DNA from: Aerococcus tenax
GTDB lineage: Bacteria; Bacillota; Bacilli; Lactobacillales; Aerococcaceae
DNA: 64,000 nucleotides
Direction of reading: 5' to 3'
Assembly (NCBI RefSeq): GCF_003286645.3
Contig: NZ_CP127382.2
Span: forward strand, 62,001-126,000
Numbering within the stretch: the stretch's first letter is position 1; every line of letters starts with the position of its first letter. This document shows positions 46,018-54,555 of this stretch, piece after piece. Position numbers and translations under genes: made by a program. The notes under the pieces are model-generated. The model made no database searches. It was not told the origin of the DNA and saw only the letters and a list, made by a program, of their open reading frames with translations.

Positions 46018-49000
46018 ATGGAGAAGAATTATAGATATGCCATAAGAAAAACCACCTTGGGGGTGGGGAGTGTCGCCATTGCTGCCTTCTTAGCTGGCCA
46101 AGGCCAAGAAGTGCAAGCGGCGGAACAGCCCGCTCAGCCAAGTTCGGCTCTAGCAGTTGATGCAGTCAACCCTGCTGACCAAGCCGGCTACTATGCCTCA
46201 GAAGGGGCGCCGGTCAACACTGACCAGCCCACATCTGGTGAAGCCGCTAACACATCCGGTCTACCTGCCGATACTGTCAACGGGCCAATTGTGCCAGCCA
46301 ATGCATCCAATCCGGACTATTCAGATAATGAGAAGAATGTTGGAACCTACCGGCAGTCAGAAATGGCCAATAATGGGATAGGTTATACAACTAGTGAACA
46401 AGCAGGGAAGACGGAAGGGGTAAGTCATCAAGTACTTAACCCTTCGAACTCATCACCTGATAAGAAAGCTTACGGAATTGATATTTCAATTGATCGTAAT
46501 GACTCTGAAAGGACTTATAACCTTGTAGCGATTACTGATTCAAGTAGAACAGCTCCTGTTAGATTTGGGACTAAAGACTATGAAGAAGTAGGAAATCCTA
46601 CGATAATTAATAATAAGGTTGTAGATTATAAGCCAACAGCTGAAGTAGTAATTGCTAGGGCTGGCCAACAAAAGAACATCAATTCAGAGCTAAATGAAGA
46701 AGATCTCAAACATATAAACAATTTTAATAATAAGAGTACTACTATTTCATTTAGGGATAATTATACAAAAAATAATACAATTACTGCCGATCATTTATTA
46801 AGTGGAGGAAATTTTAACCTTACTTTTGGTGTTAATCCCTATCCAAATGAGAATGCTAACTTATCTCTGATCAAGGTAGCTGGGGATACCAATGTTAATC
46901 GGGTAGCTGTCAAGGAAGGTTATATTAAGACTGGGGCCCATATTGAAAATCTCGATCCGGCTGATTATGACCGAGTAGTGGGCCAAGTCTACCATCCAGA
47001 TGGATCTGTGGTGAAAGAAGCCAATGCCTTTATCGTAACACCTTCTAACATTGAAGAATTCAAAACTAAGTTAGGTAATGATATTAAACTTGGGCAAATC
47101 ATCTTTGCAATGCCTAAGGGAGCTTTGGAAGACCCTAATTCTATCTTCAACACTGAAAAATTTAAGGGCATCCAAACTCTTAAAGCTCAGTTCTTTGCAC
47201 GTCCACGTACTAAGGAAGAATTTGAATCTGTAGCATCTACGGGTGTGGATACTACTGGTTATGTTCATACTTACGTCGAAACTGGCGCCGGCACCCAAGC
47301 TCTCAACCACAACGGTGAGACGGTTATTGCTGACAAGCAAGGTATCGCCCGCTACGATAACTACAACGACCTAGGTTCCATCACCATCAATCTAGACGAC
47401 ACACGATTCTATGATCAATCATTCCTAGATCAAAACCAGAAAGATACAGAAAAGCATACTCACTCGGAAGTAAAACCTGGTCAAGAGTTTAAGGTAGAAA
47501 TGTATGTGCCTAAGACTCCTGAGGAAAATCAAAAAACAGCTGATGAAATGAAGGCAGCCGATCAGGCAGGTTTGTCAAGGGGTAAGCTTGATAAGCAATT
47601 TATAGATATTGCAAATCAAAAAATAGCCGAGCGATTAGGTACAACTGTTGATAAGTTAACTGATGATCAAAAGTGGACCGTAAGTTTTAATAGTAAAAAA
47701 GATAGTCAGGGGAATCCAGAAAAAGATGAGGGTAAGATAATAGGAGATATTACAAGCCTTTCTGTTAAAGCTCCAACCAATGCCAGGGCAGGAGACTTTG
47801 TAGCAATCCCTGTTGAGTATACTTATACAAATGGTTCAACAGATACCCATTGGTTCCACTTTGTTGTTCAAGATTCTGACAATAACAAGCCAGAATACCA
47901 TGCTGAAGTTGGTTTCCAAGGGGACAAGCTTGTCAATAAACCAAACCTTCCTGAAAATCCTAATGATAAAAAGAGGGAACCACAATCTTATGAACTTATA
48001 CCACAAGAGGGTGGCTACAAGGACGATCGAGGCAATGTTTGGTCAGATGTTAAGATTGACCCTAACACAGGTGTAGTAACAGCAATCGTTCCAGAAGATG
48101 CAGAGATTATAGGTGGGGAAAATCTTTACATACCAGTAAGGGTTAACTATGGAACTGATTCCGTTACTAACAAACCAATAACCGAAGAAGTCAGAGCCCA
48201 ATTCATCGCCCGTTCCAAATACAAGACCACCGTTACCGATACCGATGACAAGCTGATCCCTTATGAAACTAAGGAAGAATATGACGACACTCTACCTGCA
48301 GGGACCATCCAAGTGGTGACCCCAGGTAAGCCTGGTAAGGAACGGACCATCTTCGAACAAGATGTCATCAATGGCCAAAAAGGTTTGATTGACCCTGCCA
48401 CTGGCCAATTTACAGCTGGCGACCAACTTTTCCGTAAACGGACTGAAACTATCGAAGAAAAACAAGACCGTTTAGTCAAAGTGGGGGTTAAACCGGTCGA
48501 AGAAACGGTAACTATCCCTCGGACCGTCGAAGTCGAAGTGGATCCCAACATGGAAGCAACTGCTGAGCCGGTTGTGGTTGAAGAAGGCCAAGACGGCGTG
48601 GTAACTGTGAAGACGACCAGAGACCCACAAACGGGCGCGGTTAACATCACTAAGACCACCACGACACCAGCCCAGCCTAAGAAGGTCAAAGTCGGCACCA
48701 AGACCACAGGGACCGTTGTCGATACCGACGAGATCCCATTCGCCTACACCGTGGAATTCGACCCTAACTTCTACACCAACTATCCTGACGCGACTGAAAA
48801 CTACAAGGTCGTGACCCCAGGACAAGCTGGGTCCAACAAGAAGACCTGGACTATTGAGAACTCCAAGGTCGTGGGTGAGCCTGTTGTGGAAACCGTGGCG
48901 CCAGTCAACGCGGTCATCAAGGTCGGCCAAAAAGATTACAATGGCTCCTTTGAAACCGTGGACAAGGACCCAGTTCCTTACGAAACCGAATATATTGTCG

Positions 49001-52000
49001 ATAATACTTTGGCACCAGGTACAGAAGTGGTTGAAAACCCAGGTGCTCTCGGTGAGAAGACCACCACAACCACCCATACCATCCAAAATGGTCAAGTGAC
49101 TGGCTCAACCCCAGGACAAACTGTTCAGACCAAGGATCCCGTTAAACGCGTTGTACGCATTGGGGCGAAGACCAATGGCAGTCACCAAGTGACGGAACCG
49201 ATTCCATTCCAAGTGGAAGTGAAGACCGACCCATCACTTAAGAAGGGCGAATACAAGGTCGCAAATCCTGGTAAGGCAGGCAGCCAAACCAAGACTCTGA
49301 CCATCGAAAATTCTCAAGTGATCGCTACTTCTGAGCCAACCATTAATGAACAAGCAACCAATGCGGTTGTTTTAGTGGGCGACCAAGACTTTACCGGCGA
49401 AGTCAGCCACGATGTGACTGAAAAAGTTCCATTCCCTGTCAAGGTCATTGAAGATCCAAGCCTAGATAAGGGCACTTACCATGTGGACCAAGAAGGGGTT
49501 CCAGGAACTAAGACCACCACTTACACCCAAGCCATCAAGAATGGGGCTGCGGATGGGGCATTGACCTCAACCGTCAAGTCGGAAACGGCACCAACCGAAC
49601 ACATCATCCGTGTTGGCACCAAGCCTTTAGCGGGTTCAACCAATGTGACGACCACTAACCAAAAACCATTCGACGTAGAAATTAAATACGACAACACCAA
49701 GCCAGCTGGCACGGTCGAAGTCCTGCCAAATACAGGGATTCCAGGTGAAGAGACCCAGACCACTCCAGTTACTGCTGAAGATGGGACAGTGACACCAGGA
49801 TCTACCACAACAACCGAAACCAAGGCTCCTGTCAACAAGGTGATTGTTGTCGGGACCCAGGGCTATAACGGTGAATTCAGCCATGAATACACCAATGTGG
49901 TTCCTTTTGAAACCGAAGTTGAAGTCGACCCAAGTCTGGCTCCAAATGCAGTGGTTGAAGTTCAAAAAGGCCAATTAGGTGAAACCATCACCAAGGTCAG
50001 CCAAAGCATTACTAACGGTGTTCCTGGTGAGAAAGTGGTTTCTGACCCTGTTCAAACTAAGGCACCAGTTAACCGCAAGATCAAGGTAGGCGCCAAGACC
50101 AATGGCCAACATTCTCACACCGAAGAGATTCCGTTTAAATACACGGTTGAGTATGACCCAAGCATTAAAGCAGGCGAATACAAGATAGAAGTTCCTGGTA
50201 CGCCAGGCCAAAGAACAACGACATGGACCATTGAAAATTCCAAGATCGTTGGCCAAGCAGAAGTCACTGAAACAGCTCCTGTAGATGCTGTCATCAAGGT
50301 TGGCAATAAGGACTTTGAAGGTAGCTTTACCACCGTCGACAAGAACCCAATTCCATTCCAAGTGGAAGTCAAGGTTGACCCAAGTCTGGCTCCCGGAACG
50401 GAAGTTGTGGACCAAGAAGGTGTCCTCGGAGAAGAAGAAACACCAACCAACCATAAGATTGTCAATGGCCAAGTGACCGAATCGACACCAGGTGAGACCA
50501 AGCAAACCAAGGCGCCAGTCAATAAGGTTGTTCGCGTTGGGGCCAAGACAGATGGTACTTACACCCATAAGGAAGCTATTCCGTTTGAAGTAGAAGTGCG
50601 GAAGGTTAACGACCTCAAGAAGGGCGAATCCAGAGTCGCTCAAGAAGGTCAACCAGGTGAACAAACCACTACCGTAACTATCGAAAACTCCCAAGTTGTC
50701 GGTACACCAAGGACTACGACAAGCAAGCAACCTGTCAAACACATTATCGAAGTGGGCGACCAAGACTTTACCGGCGAAGTCTCCCATAATGTCACTGAAA
50801 CTCTTCCATTCAAGGTGGACATCCAAGAAGATCCAAACCTCCCACTCTTTGAAATCCAAGAAGTTCAAAAGGGTGAGAACGGATCTAAGACCACCAAGTA
50901 CAGTCAAGCCATTAAGAATGGGGCGGCTGATGGCCAGCTGAAGACGGAAGAAATCGCTCGTACAGAACCGAAGACCCATATCATCAAGGTCGGTACTAAG
51001 GCACCAGAAAATGTTGAAAGCAGAGTCAAAGAAGTGCCAGCCGAGATTGAATACGTTTACGATAATACCAAGGACAAGGGAACCGTTGAAAAAGGTGCCT
51101 ACACCCCAGGTAAGGTTGAAACGAAGATTAAGAATGTCTTCAACCCACAAACTGGTCAAATTGAAACCACAACGGAAGAAGTGGTGACCCCAGCCAAACA
51201 AGTGATTGTGGTGGGTACCAAGGACTACACCGGTGAATTCAAGCACACCGAACAAAGCCTGGCACCATTCAAGACCGAATACAAACTTGACCCAAGCTTG
51301 AAGCCAGGCCAAGAAGTGGTTGAACAAGAAGGTAAACTCGGTTTAATCGAACGTGATGTCAGTCAGAAATACGTCAATGGAACCATGTCTGATAAGGTCT
51401 TTGGTGAAACCCGAGAAGTGATTGCTCCTGAAAATCGGATCGTTCGCATCGGTGCCAAGACCAATGGCAGCCATACCTCTACAGAAGAAATTCCATTTGA
51501 TGTTAAGGTTGAAGTCGATCCAAGCTTGCCTAAGGGTGAGTATAAAGTGGTGACTCCAGGTCAACCAGGGACTAAGGAAACGACCGTCACCATTGAGAAC
51601 TCTCAAATTGTTGGCCAACCAGTATCTAAAGTGACCAAGGAACCGGTGACTCAAGTGATCAAGGTCGGCAACCAAGACTTTACCGGTCAAGTGAGCCACA
51701 CTGAACGCTTCGAAGTGCCTTACAAGGTGGAAGTGCGCGAGAATCCAAATCTCAAGGCTGGCGAAACCAAGCTCGTCCAAGAGGGTCAACCAGGGTCTTA
51801 TGACGTGACTTACACTCAAGTCATTAAGAATGGCCAAGCTGAAGGTGACTTAGGGCGTACAATTACCAACCCAGTCGAACCAAAAGCTCATATTGTTGAA
51901 GTCGGGACTAAGCCTGTTGCAGGCACAGAAACAGCTATCAACAAGGAAATTCCAGTTGAAATTGAATACGTCTTTGATGACAGCCTTGAAAAAGGTCAAG

Positions 52001-53319
52001 TGGAAACCGGTCAATTGACCCCAGGCAAGACAGAAACTAGAGTCGTTTCTAAAGTAGTGGACGGCCAAGTAGTTAATACGGAAGAGACGGTAGTAACCCC
52101 TGCTAAACAAATCGTCCGCGTGGGGTCTAAGGACTTTACCGGTGAATACAAGTTCTCCAATACTTGTCCTGTCCCATTCCCAGTTGAAATCAGAGAAAAT
52201 CCTGATTTAGCAATTGGAACAACCAAGACGGTTCAAGAGGGAGTGCCTGGTTCTAAGACCACGGACTACACCCAAACCATTAAGAATGGCCAGGCTGAAG
52301 GTGCACCGGTCAGCCAAGACGGCGCCTACACCGCACCAAAAGCCCACATCATTGAAGTGGGAACCAAGCCAGTTGCAGGCAATACCCATGAAGTCAACAA
52401 GGATGTGCCAGTCGAAACCATCTTTGAATATGACCCGAGTCTTGACAAGGGCAAGGTGGAAACCGTCCAAGTTGTGCCGGGTCATGTGACGACCCAAATT
52501 GTCAACAAGGTGGTTGACGGCAAGGTTGTAACAGAAGAAGTCCCAGTAGTGACCCCAGCCAAACATATTGTTAAGGTGGGCACCAAGGACTATACTGGCA
52601 GCTTCACTACGGTCGACAAGAATCCAGTGCCATTTGAAGTCGAGTACAAACTGGATCCGACCTTGGAAACCGGCAAAGAAGTTGTTGACCAAGAAGGCGT
52701 CTTAGGCGAAGAAGAAACTCCAACCACCCATACCATTGTCAACGGTCAAGTCACCCAATCTAAGCCAGGTGAGACCAAGCAAACTAAAGCGCCAGTCAAG
52801 AAGAGTGTCCGCATTGGTGCTAAGACTGATGGTAGCTACACCCATACGGAAGAAATTCCATTTAAGGTGAAAGTGGAAGTTGATCCAAGCCTTAACAAGG
52901 GCGAATACAAGGTTGAAACCCCAGGTCAAGTGGGGCATAAGACCACTACGGTGACGGTTGAAAACTCTCAAGTTGTCGGCACACCAAAGGTCGAAGTGAC
53001 CAAAGAACCGGTAACAGAAGTCATTAAGGTAGGCGATAAAGACTTTACTGGTCAAGTCAGCCATACCGAACACTTCGAGACCGCCTTTAAGGTGATCGTG
53101 CGTCGTAACGATGCCCTCAAACCAGGTCAAGTGAAGACCGTTCAAGAAGGCGTAAAGGGCTCCTATGATGTCACCTTTACCCAAAAGATTAAGAATGGCC
53201 AAGCGGACGGTTCACTCCAAGCTGACAGTCACAATGAAATTGCTGCGGTTGATCATATCATTGAAGTGGGACCAGATTGTCCAATCTGCCCATCCCGGCC
53301 AAGACAAACCAAATCCTGA
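46018..53319 (+). CDS. Giant G5-repeat surface adhesin, frameshifted before its LPxTG anchor
   Basis: A 2433-residue exported protein. Residues 1-36 are a YSIRK-like signal (RYAIRKTTLGVGSVAIAAFL). A Pro/Ser-rich segment (40-130) leads to about 600 residues of unique adhesive-type sequence with a YPDG/Rib-like unit near 48000-48180. About twenty-two G5-type modules of 65-85 residues follow, each ending near a V-x-V/I-G motif, up to the stop. The plan resembles biofilm proteins Aap and SasG. It ends at a stop (53317-53319) in the wrong frame; one base removed near 53288-53296 would join it to a Pro/Asp/Lys-rich wall-spanning region and LPQTG anchor, giving about 2624 residues. The true start is ATG 46018 after GGAGGAGA, not the upstream in-frame ATG. 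Confidence 0.9.
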   Translation: MEKNYRYAIRKTTLGVGSVAIAAFLAGQGQEVQAAEQPAQPSSALAVDAVNPADQAGYYASEGAPVNTDQPTSGEAANTSGLPADTVNGPIVPANASNPDYSDNEKNVGTYRQSEMANNGIGYTTSEQAGKTEGVSHQVLNPSNSSPDKKAYGIDISIDRNDSERTYNLVAITDSSRTAPVRFGTKDYEEVGNPTIINNKVVDYKPTAEVVIARAGQQKNINSELNEEDLKHINNFNNKSTTISFRDNYTKNNTITADHLLSGGNFNLTFGVNPYPNENANLSLIKVAGDTNVNRVAVKEGYIKTGAHIENLDPADYDRVVGQVYHPDGSVVKEANAFIVTPSNIEEFKTKLGNDIKLGQIIFAMPKGALEDPNSIFNTEKFKGIQTLKAQFFARPRTKEEFESVASTGVDTTGYVHTYVETGAGTQALNHNGETVIADKQGIARYDNYNDLGSITINLDDTRFYDQSFLDQNQKDTEKHTHSEVKPGQEFKVEMYVPKTPEENQKTADEMKAADQAGLSRGKLDKQFIDIANQKIAERLGTTVDKLTDDQKWTVSFNSKKDSQGNPEKDEGKIIGDITSLSVKAPTNARAGDFVAIPVEYTYTNGSTDTHWFHFVVQDSDNNKPEYHAEVGFQGDKLVNKPNLPENPNDKKREPQSYELIPQEGGYKDDRGNVWSDVKIDPNTGVVTAIVPEDAEIIGGENLYIPVRVNYGTDSVTNKPITEEVRAQFIARSKYKTTVTDTDDKLIPYETKEEYDDTLPAGTIQVVTPGKPGKERTIFEQDVINGQKGLIDPATGQFTAGDQLFRKRTETIEEKQDRLVKVGVKPVEETVTIPRTVEVEVDPNMEATAEPVVVEEGQDGVVTVKTTRDPQTGAVNITKTTTTPAQPKKVKVGTKTTGTVVDTDEIPFAYTVEFDPNFYTNYPDATENYKVVTPGQAGSNKKTWTIENSKVVGEPVVETVAPVNAVIKVGQKDYNGSFETVDKDPVPYETEYIVDNTLAPGTEVVENPGALGEKTTTTTHTIQNGQVTGSTPGQTVQTKDPVKRVVRIGAKTNGSHQVTEPIPFQVEVKTDPSLKKGEYKVANPGKAGSQTKTLTIENSQVIATSEPTINEQATNAVVLVGDQDFTGEVSHDVTEKVPFPVKVIEDPSLDKGTYHVDQEGVPGTKTTTYTQAIKNGAADGALTSTVKSETAPTEHIIRVGTKPLAGSTNVTTTNQKPFDVEIKYDNTKPAGTVEVLPNTGIPGEETQTTPVTAEDGTVTPGSTTTTETKAPVNKVIVVGTQGYNGEFSHEYTNVVPFETEVEVDPSLAPNAVVEVQKGQLGETITKVSQSITNGVPGEKVVSDPVQTKAPVNRKIKVGAKTNGQHSHTEEIPFKYTVEYDPSIKAGEYKIEVPGTPGQRTTTWTIENSKIVGQAEVTETAPVDAVIKVGNKDFEGSFTTVDKNPIPFQVEVKVDPSLAPGTEVVDQEGVLGEEETPTNHKIVNGQVTESTPGETKQTKAPVNKVVRVGAKTDGTYTHKEAIPFEVEVRKVNDLKKGESRVAQEGQPGEQTTTVTIENSQVVGTPRTTTSKQPVKHIIEVGDQDFTGEVSHNVTETLPFKVDIQEDPNLPLFEIQEVQKGENGSKTTKYSQAIKNGAADGQLKTEEIARTEPKTHIIKVGTKAPENVESRVKEVPAEIEYVYDNTKDKGTVEKGAYTPGKVETKIKNVFNPQTGQIETTTEEVVTPAKQVIVVGTKDYTGEFKHTEQSLAPFKTEYKLDPSLKPGQEVVEQEGKLGLIERDVSQKYVNGTMSDKVFGETREVIAPENRIVRIGAKTNGSHTSTEEIPFDVKVEVDPSLPKGEYKVVTPGQPGTKETTVTIENSQIVGQPVSKVTKEPVTQVIKVGNQDFTGQVSHTERFEVPYKVEVRENPNLKAGETKLVQEGQPGSYDVTYTQVIKNGQAEGDLGRTITNPVEPKAHIVEVGTKPVAGTETAINKEIPVEIEYVFDDSLEKGQVETGQLTPGKTETRVVSKVVDGQVVNTEETVVTPAKQIVRVGSKDFTGEYKFSNTCPVPFPVEIRENPDLAIGTTKTVQEGVPGSKTTDYTQTIKNGQAEGAPVSQDGAYTAPKAHIIEVGTKPVAGNTHEVNKDVPVETIFEYDPSLDKGKVETVQVVPGHVTTQIVNKVVDGKVVTEEVPVVTPAKHIVKVGTKDYTGSFTTVDKNPVPFEVEYKLDPTLETGKEVVDQEGVLGEEETPTTHTIVNGQVTQSKPGETKQTKAPVKKSVRIGAKTDGSYTHTEEIPFKVKVEVDPSLNKGEYKVETPGQVGHKTTTVTVENSQVVGTPKVEVTKEPVTEVIKVGDKDFTGQVSHTEHFETAFKVIVRRNDALKPGQVKTVQEGVKGSYDVTFTQKIKNGQADGSLQADSHNEIAAVDHIIEVGPDCPICPSRPRQTKS

Positions 53320-53893
53320 CAAGCCTAATGAAGACAAACCAGGCAATGACACACCAGGTGGACATAGCTCAGAGGATGAAAAACCAGACCAGCCAACACC
53401 AGGTGGAAACACCCCAGAAGATGGCAGTCCGGAAGATCCTAGTTCAAATGCTGACAAGCCAGGCAATAAGATCCCAGGTGGTCAAACATCAGAAGATCCT
53501 AAGCCAAATGACAAGAAACCAGGTCAAGGCACTTCTGACTCGGACAGACCGGGCGGATCCAAGACCAATGAGGGAGTTCCAGGAAAACATCCATCCGATG
53601 AAGACACGCCAGGAAATCCTAGACCAGGAGACAATGTTTCAACGGATAAACACCCAGATGGCAATGTCATAAATGATAAACCTGCAAGTGAGGATCTAAA
53701 GATTGACCCTGATTCATCCGCTAGCCTCAGTCCAGTTAGTCATAAGACTAGCTCTACAGATAGCCGCAAACAAGTGCAAGTGGCTTCAGTCTTACCACAA
53801 ACCGGTGCGGTTGCCTCAGTAAGCGGACTTGGTCTATCCCTACTCCTTGCTGGACTAGGCTGTCTCGGCTTAGACCGTAAGAAGAAAAAATAA
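53297..53893 (+). pseudogene. Wall-spanning and LPQTG anchor segment, out of frame with the adhesin
   Basis: In the frame one base off the adhesin body, an open stretch encodes repeated Pro/Asp/Lys/Gly-rich sequence (GQDKPNPDKPNEDKPGND, then similar units), the sortase signal LPQTG (about 50 residues before the end is LKIDPDSSASL), a hydrophobic helix (GLGLSLLLAGLGCLGL) and a DRKKKK tail. This is the missing cell-wall anchor of the preceding gene. It has no start codon or ribosome site suited to independent expression, so it is silent unless the frame is restored by reversion, slippage, or correction of a sequencing error. Confidence 0.85.
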
Positions 53894-53929
53894 GCCTTAT
53901 ATAAAAAACCGTTAACTTTTTAGGAAGTT

Positions 53930-53990
53930 TGATAAAAGTCAAAAAGTGCCCTAGAGTGGAGTTCGGGGTCAACTTTTGGAATAGGTTTTT
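53930..53990 (+). repeat. Degenerate family 2 element, copy D
   Basis: AAAAGT (53934-53939) pairs with ACTTTT (53972-53977), and the ending ACTTTTGGAATAGGTTTT closely follows the family 2 end TACTTTTGGAACAGGTTT seen at 29711. The inner arms are shortened. It lies after the adhesin stop codon, in the same 3' position as the other copies. Confidence 0.5.
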
Positions 53991-54020
53991 AGCCGAAGTG
54001 TTAAGCTTCGGCTTTTTTTA
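53991..54020 (+). terminator. Terminator after the adhesin locus
   Basis: AGCCGAAG (53991-53998) pairs perfectly with CTTCGGCT (54006-54013), followed by T7. Confidence 0.92.
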
Positions 54021-54063
54021 TTGATTGAGATGAAAATTCATAAAAGTTAAAAACATTTGCCTA

Positions 54064-54071
54064 ATTAATTC
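54064..54071 (+). repeat. Target-site duplication of IS66 copy 2 (left)
   Basis: ATTAATTC, repeated at 56290-56297. Confidence 0.95.
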
Positions 54072-54148
54072 GTAAGCGTCAAATAGAAACACGGCTATAA
54101 AATGTAAGCCCTCCAAACTATACTTCTAATAGTTAGGAGGGTTTTTAT

Positions 54149-54499
54149 ATGATTATTAATATGGATGACCTTCATCATATTTACATTGCCTACGGCAAAA
54201 CTGATTTAAGGAAAGGAATTGATTCGCTAACAACTATTGTTCAGGAAGAATTTAAAATGGATCCGTTCAGTCAGTCATTATTTTTATTTTGTGGAACCCG
54301 CAATGATCGTTTTAAAGCACTCTATTGGGATGGCAGTGGCTTTTGGCTATTCTACAAACGATTTGAAGATGGTAAAATGCAATGGCCTAAGACTCATAGA
54401 GAATTGAAACAGATTTCAAAGCAACAGTGGCAATGGTTACTCGATGGTTTTTCTATCGAAAGTTCTGTAAGAAAAACACAAAAGAAAAAGTTTTATTGA
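54149..54499 (+). CDS. tnpB: IS66-family accessory protein TnpB, copy 2
   Basis: The 116-residue protein is identical to copy 1 and shows the Orf2 signature YGKTDLRKGIDSL. It starts 77 bases inside the left IS end, leaving no room for a tnpA gene. A TAGGAGGG ribosome site precedes the ATG. Confidence 0.95.
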   Translation: MIINMDDLHHIYIAYGKTDLRKGIDSLTTIVQEEFKMDPFSQSLFLFCGTRNDRFKALYWDGSGFWLFYKRFEDGKMQWPKTHRELKQISKQQWQWLLDGFSIESSVRKTQKKKFY

Positions 54500-54555
54500 A
54501 ATTTTCATTTTCCAAAACAATTGGTAAAATAGGAAAAACAGTAAGGAGGATGACT

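Noticed and set aside
49975..51327. A 450-codon open frame on the minus strand opposite the G5 repeats, with several similar shorter ones (48472-49095, 50115-50546, 52207-52692)
   Set aside because: They mirror the repeated codon pattern of the adhesin on the other strand, have no ribosome sites, and read as Trp/Phe/His-rich nonsense.
48220..53280. CRISPR-like or tandem DNA repeats in the adhesin region
   Set aside because: The periodicity is of protein modules of about 65-85 residues with diverged DNA, not short identical repeats with spacers.
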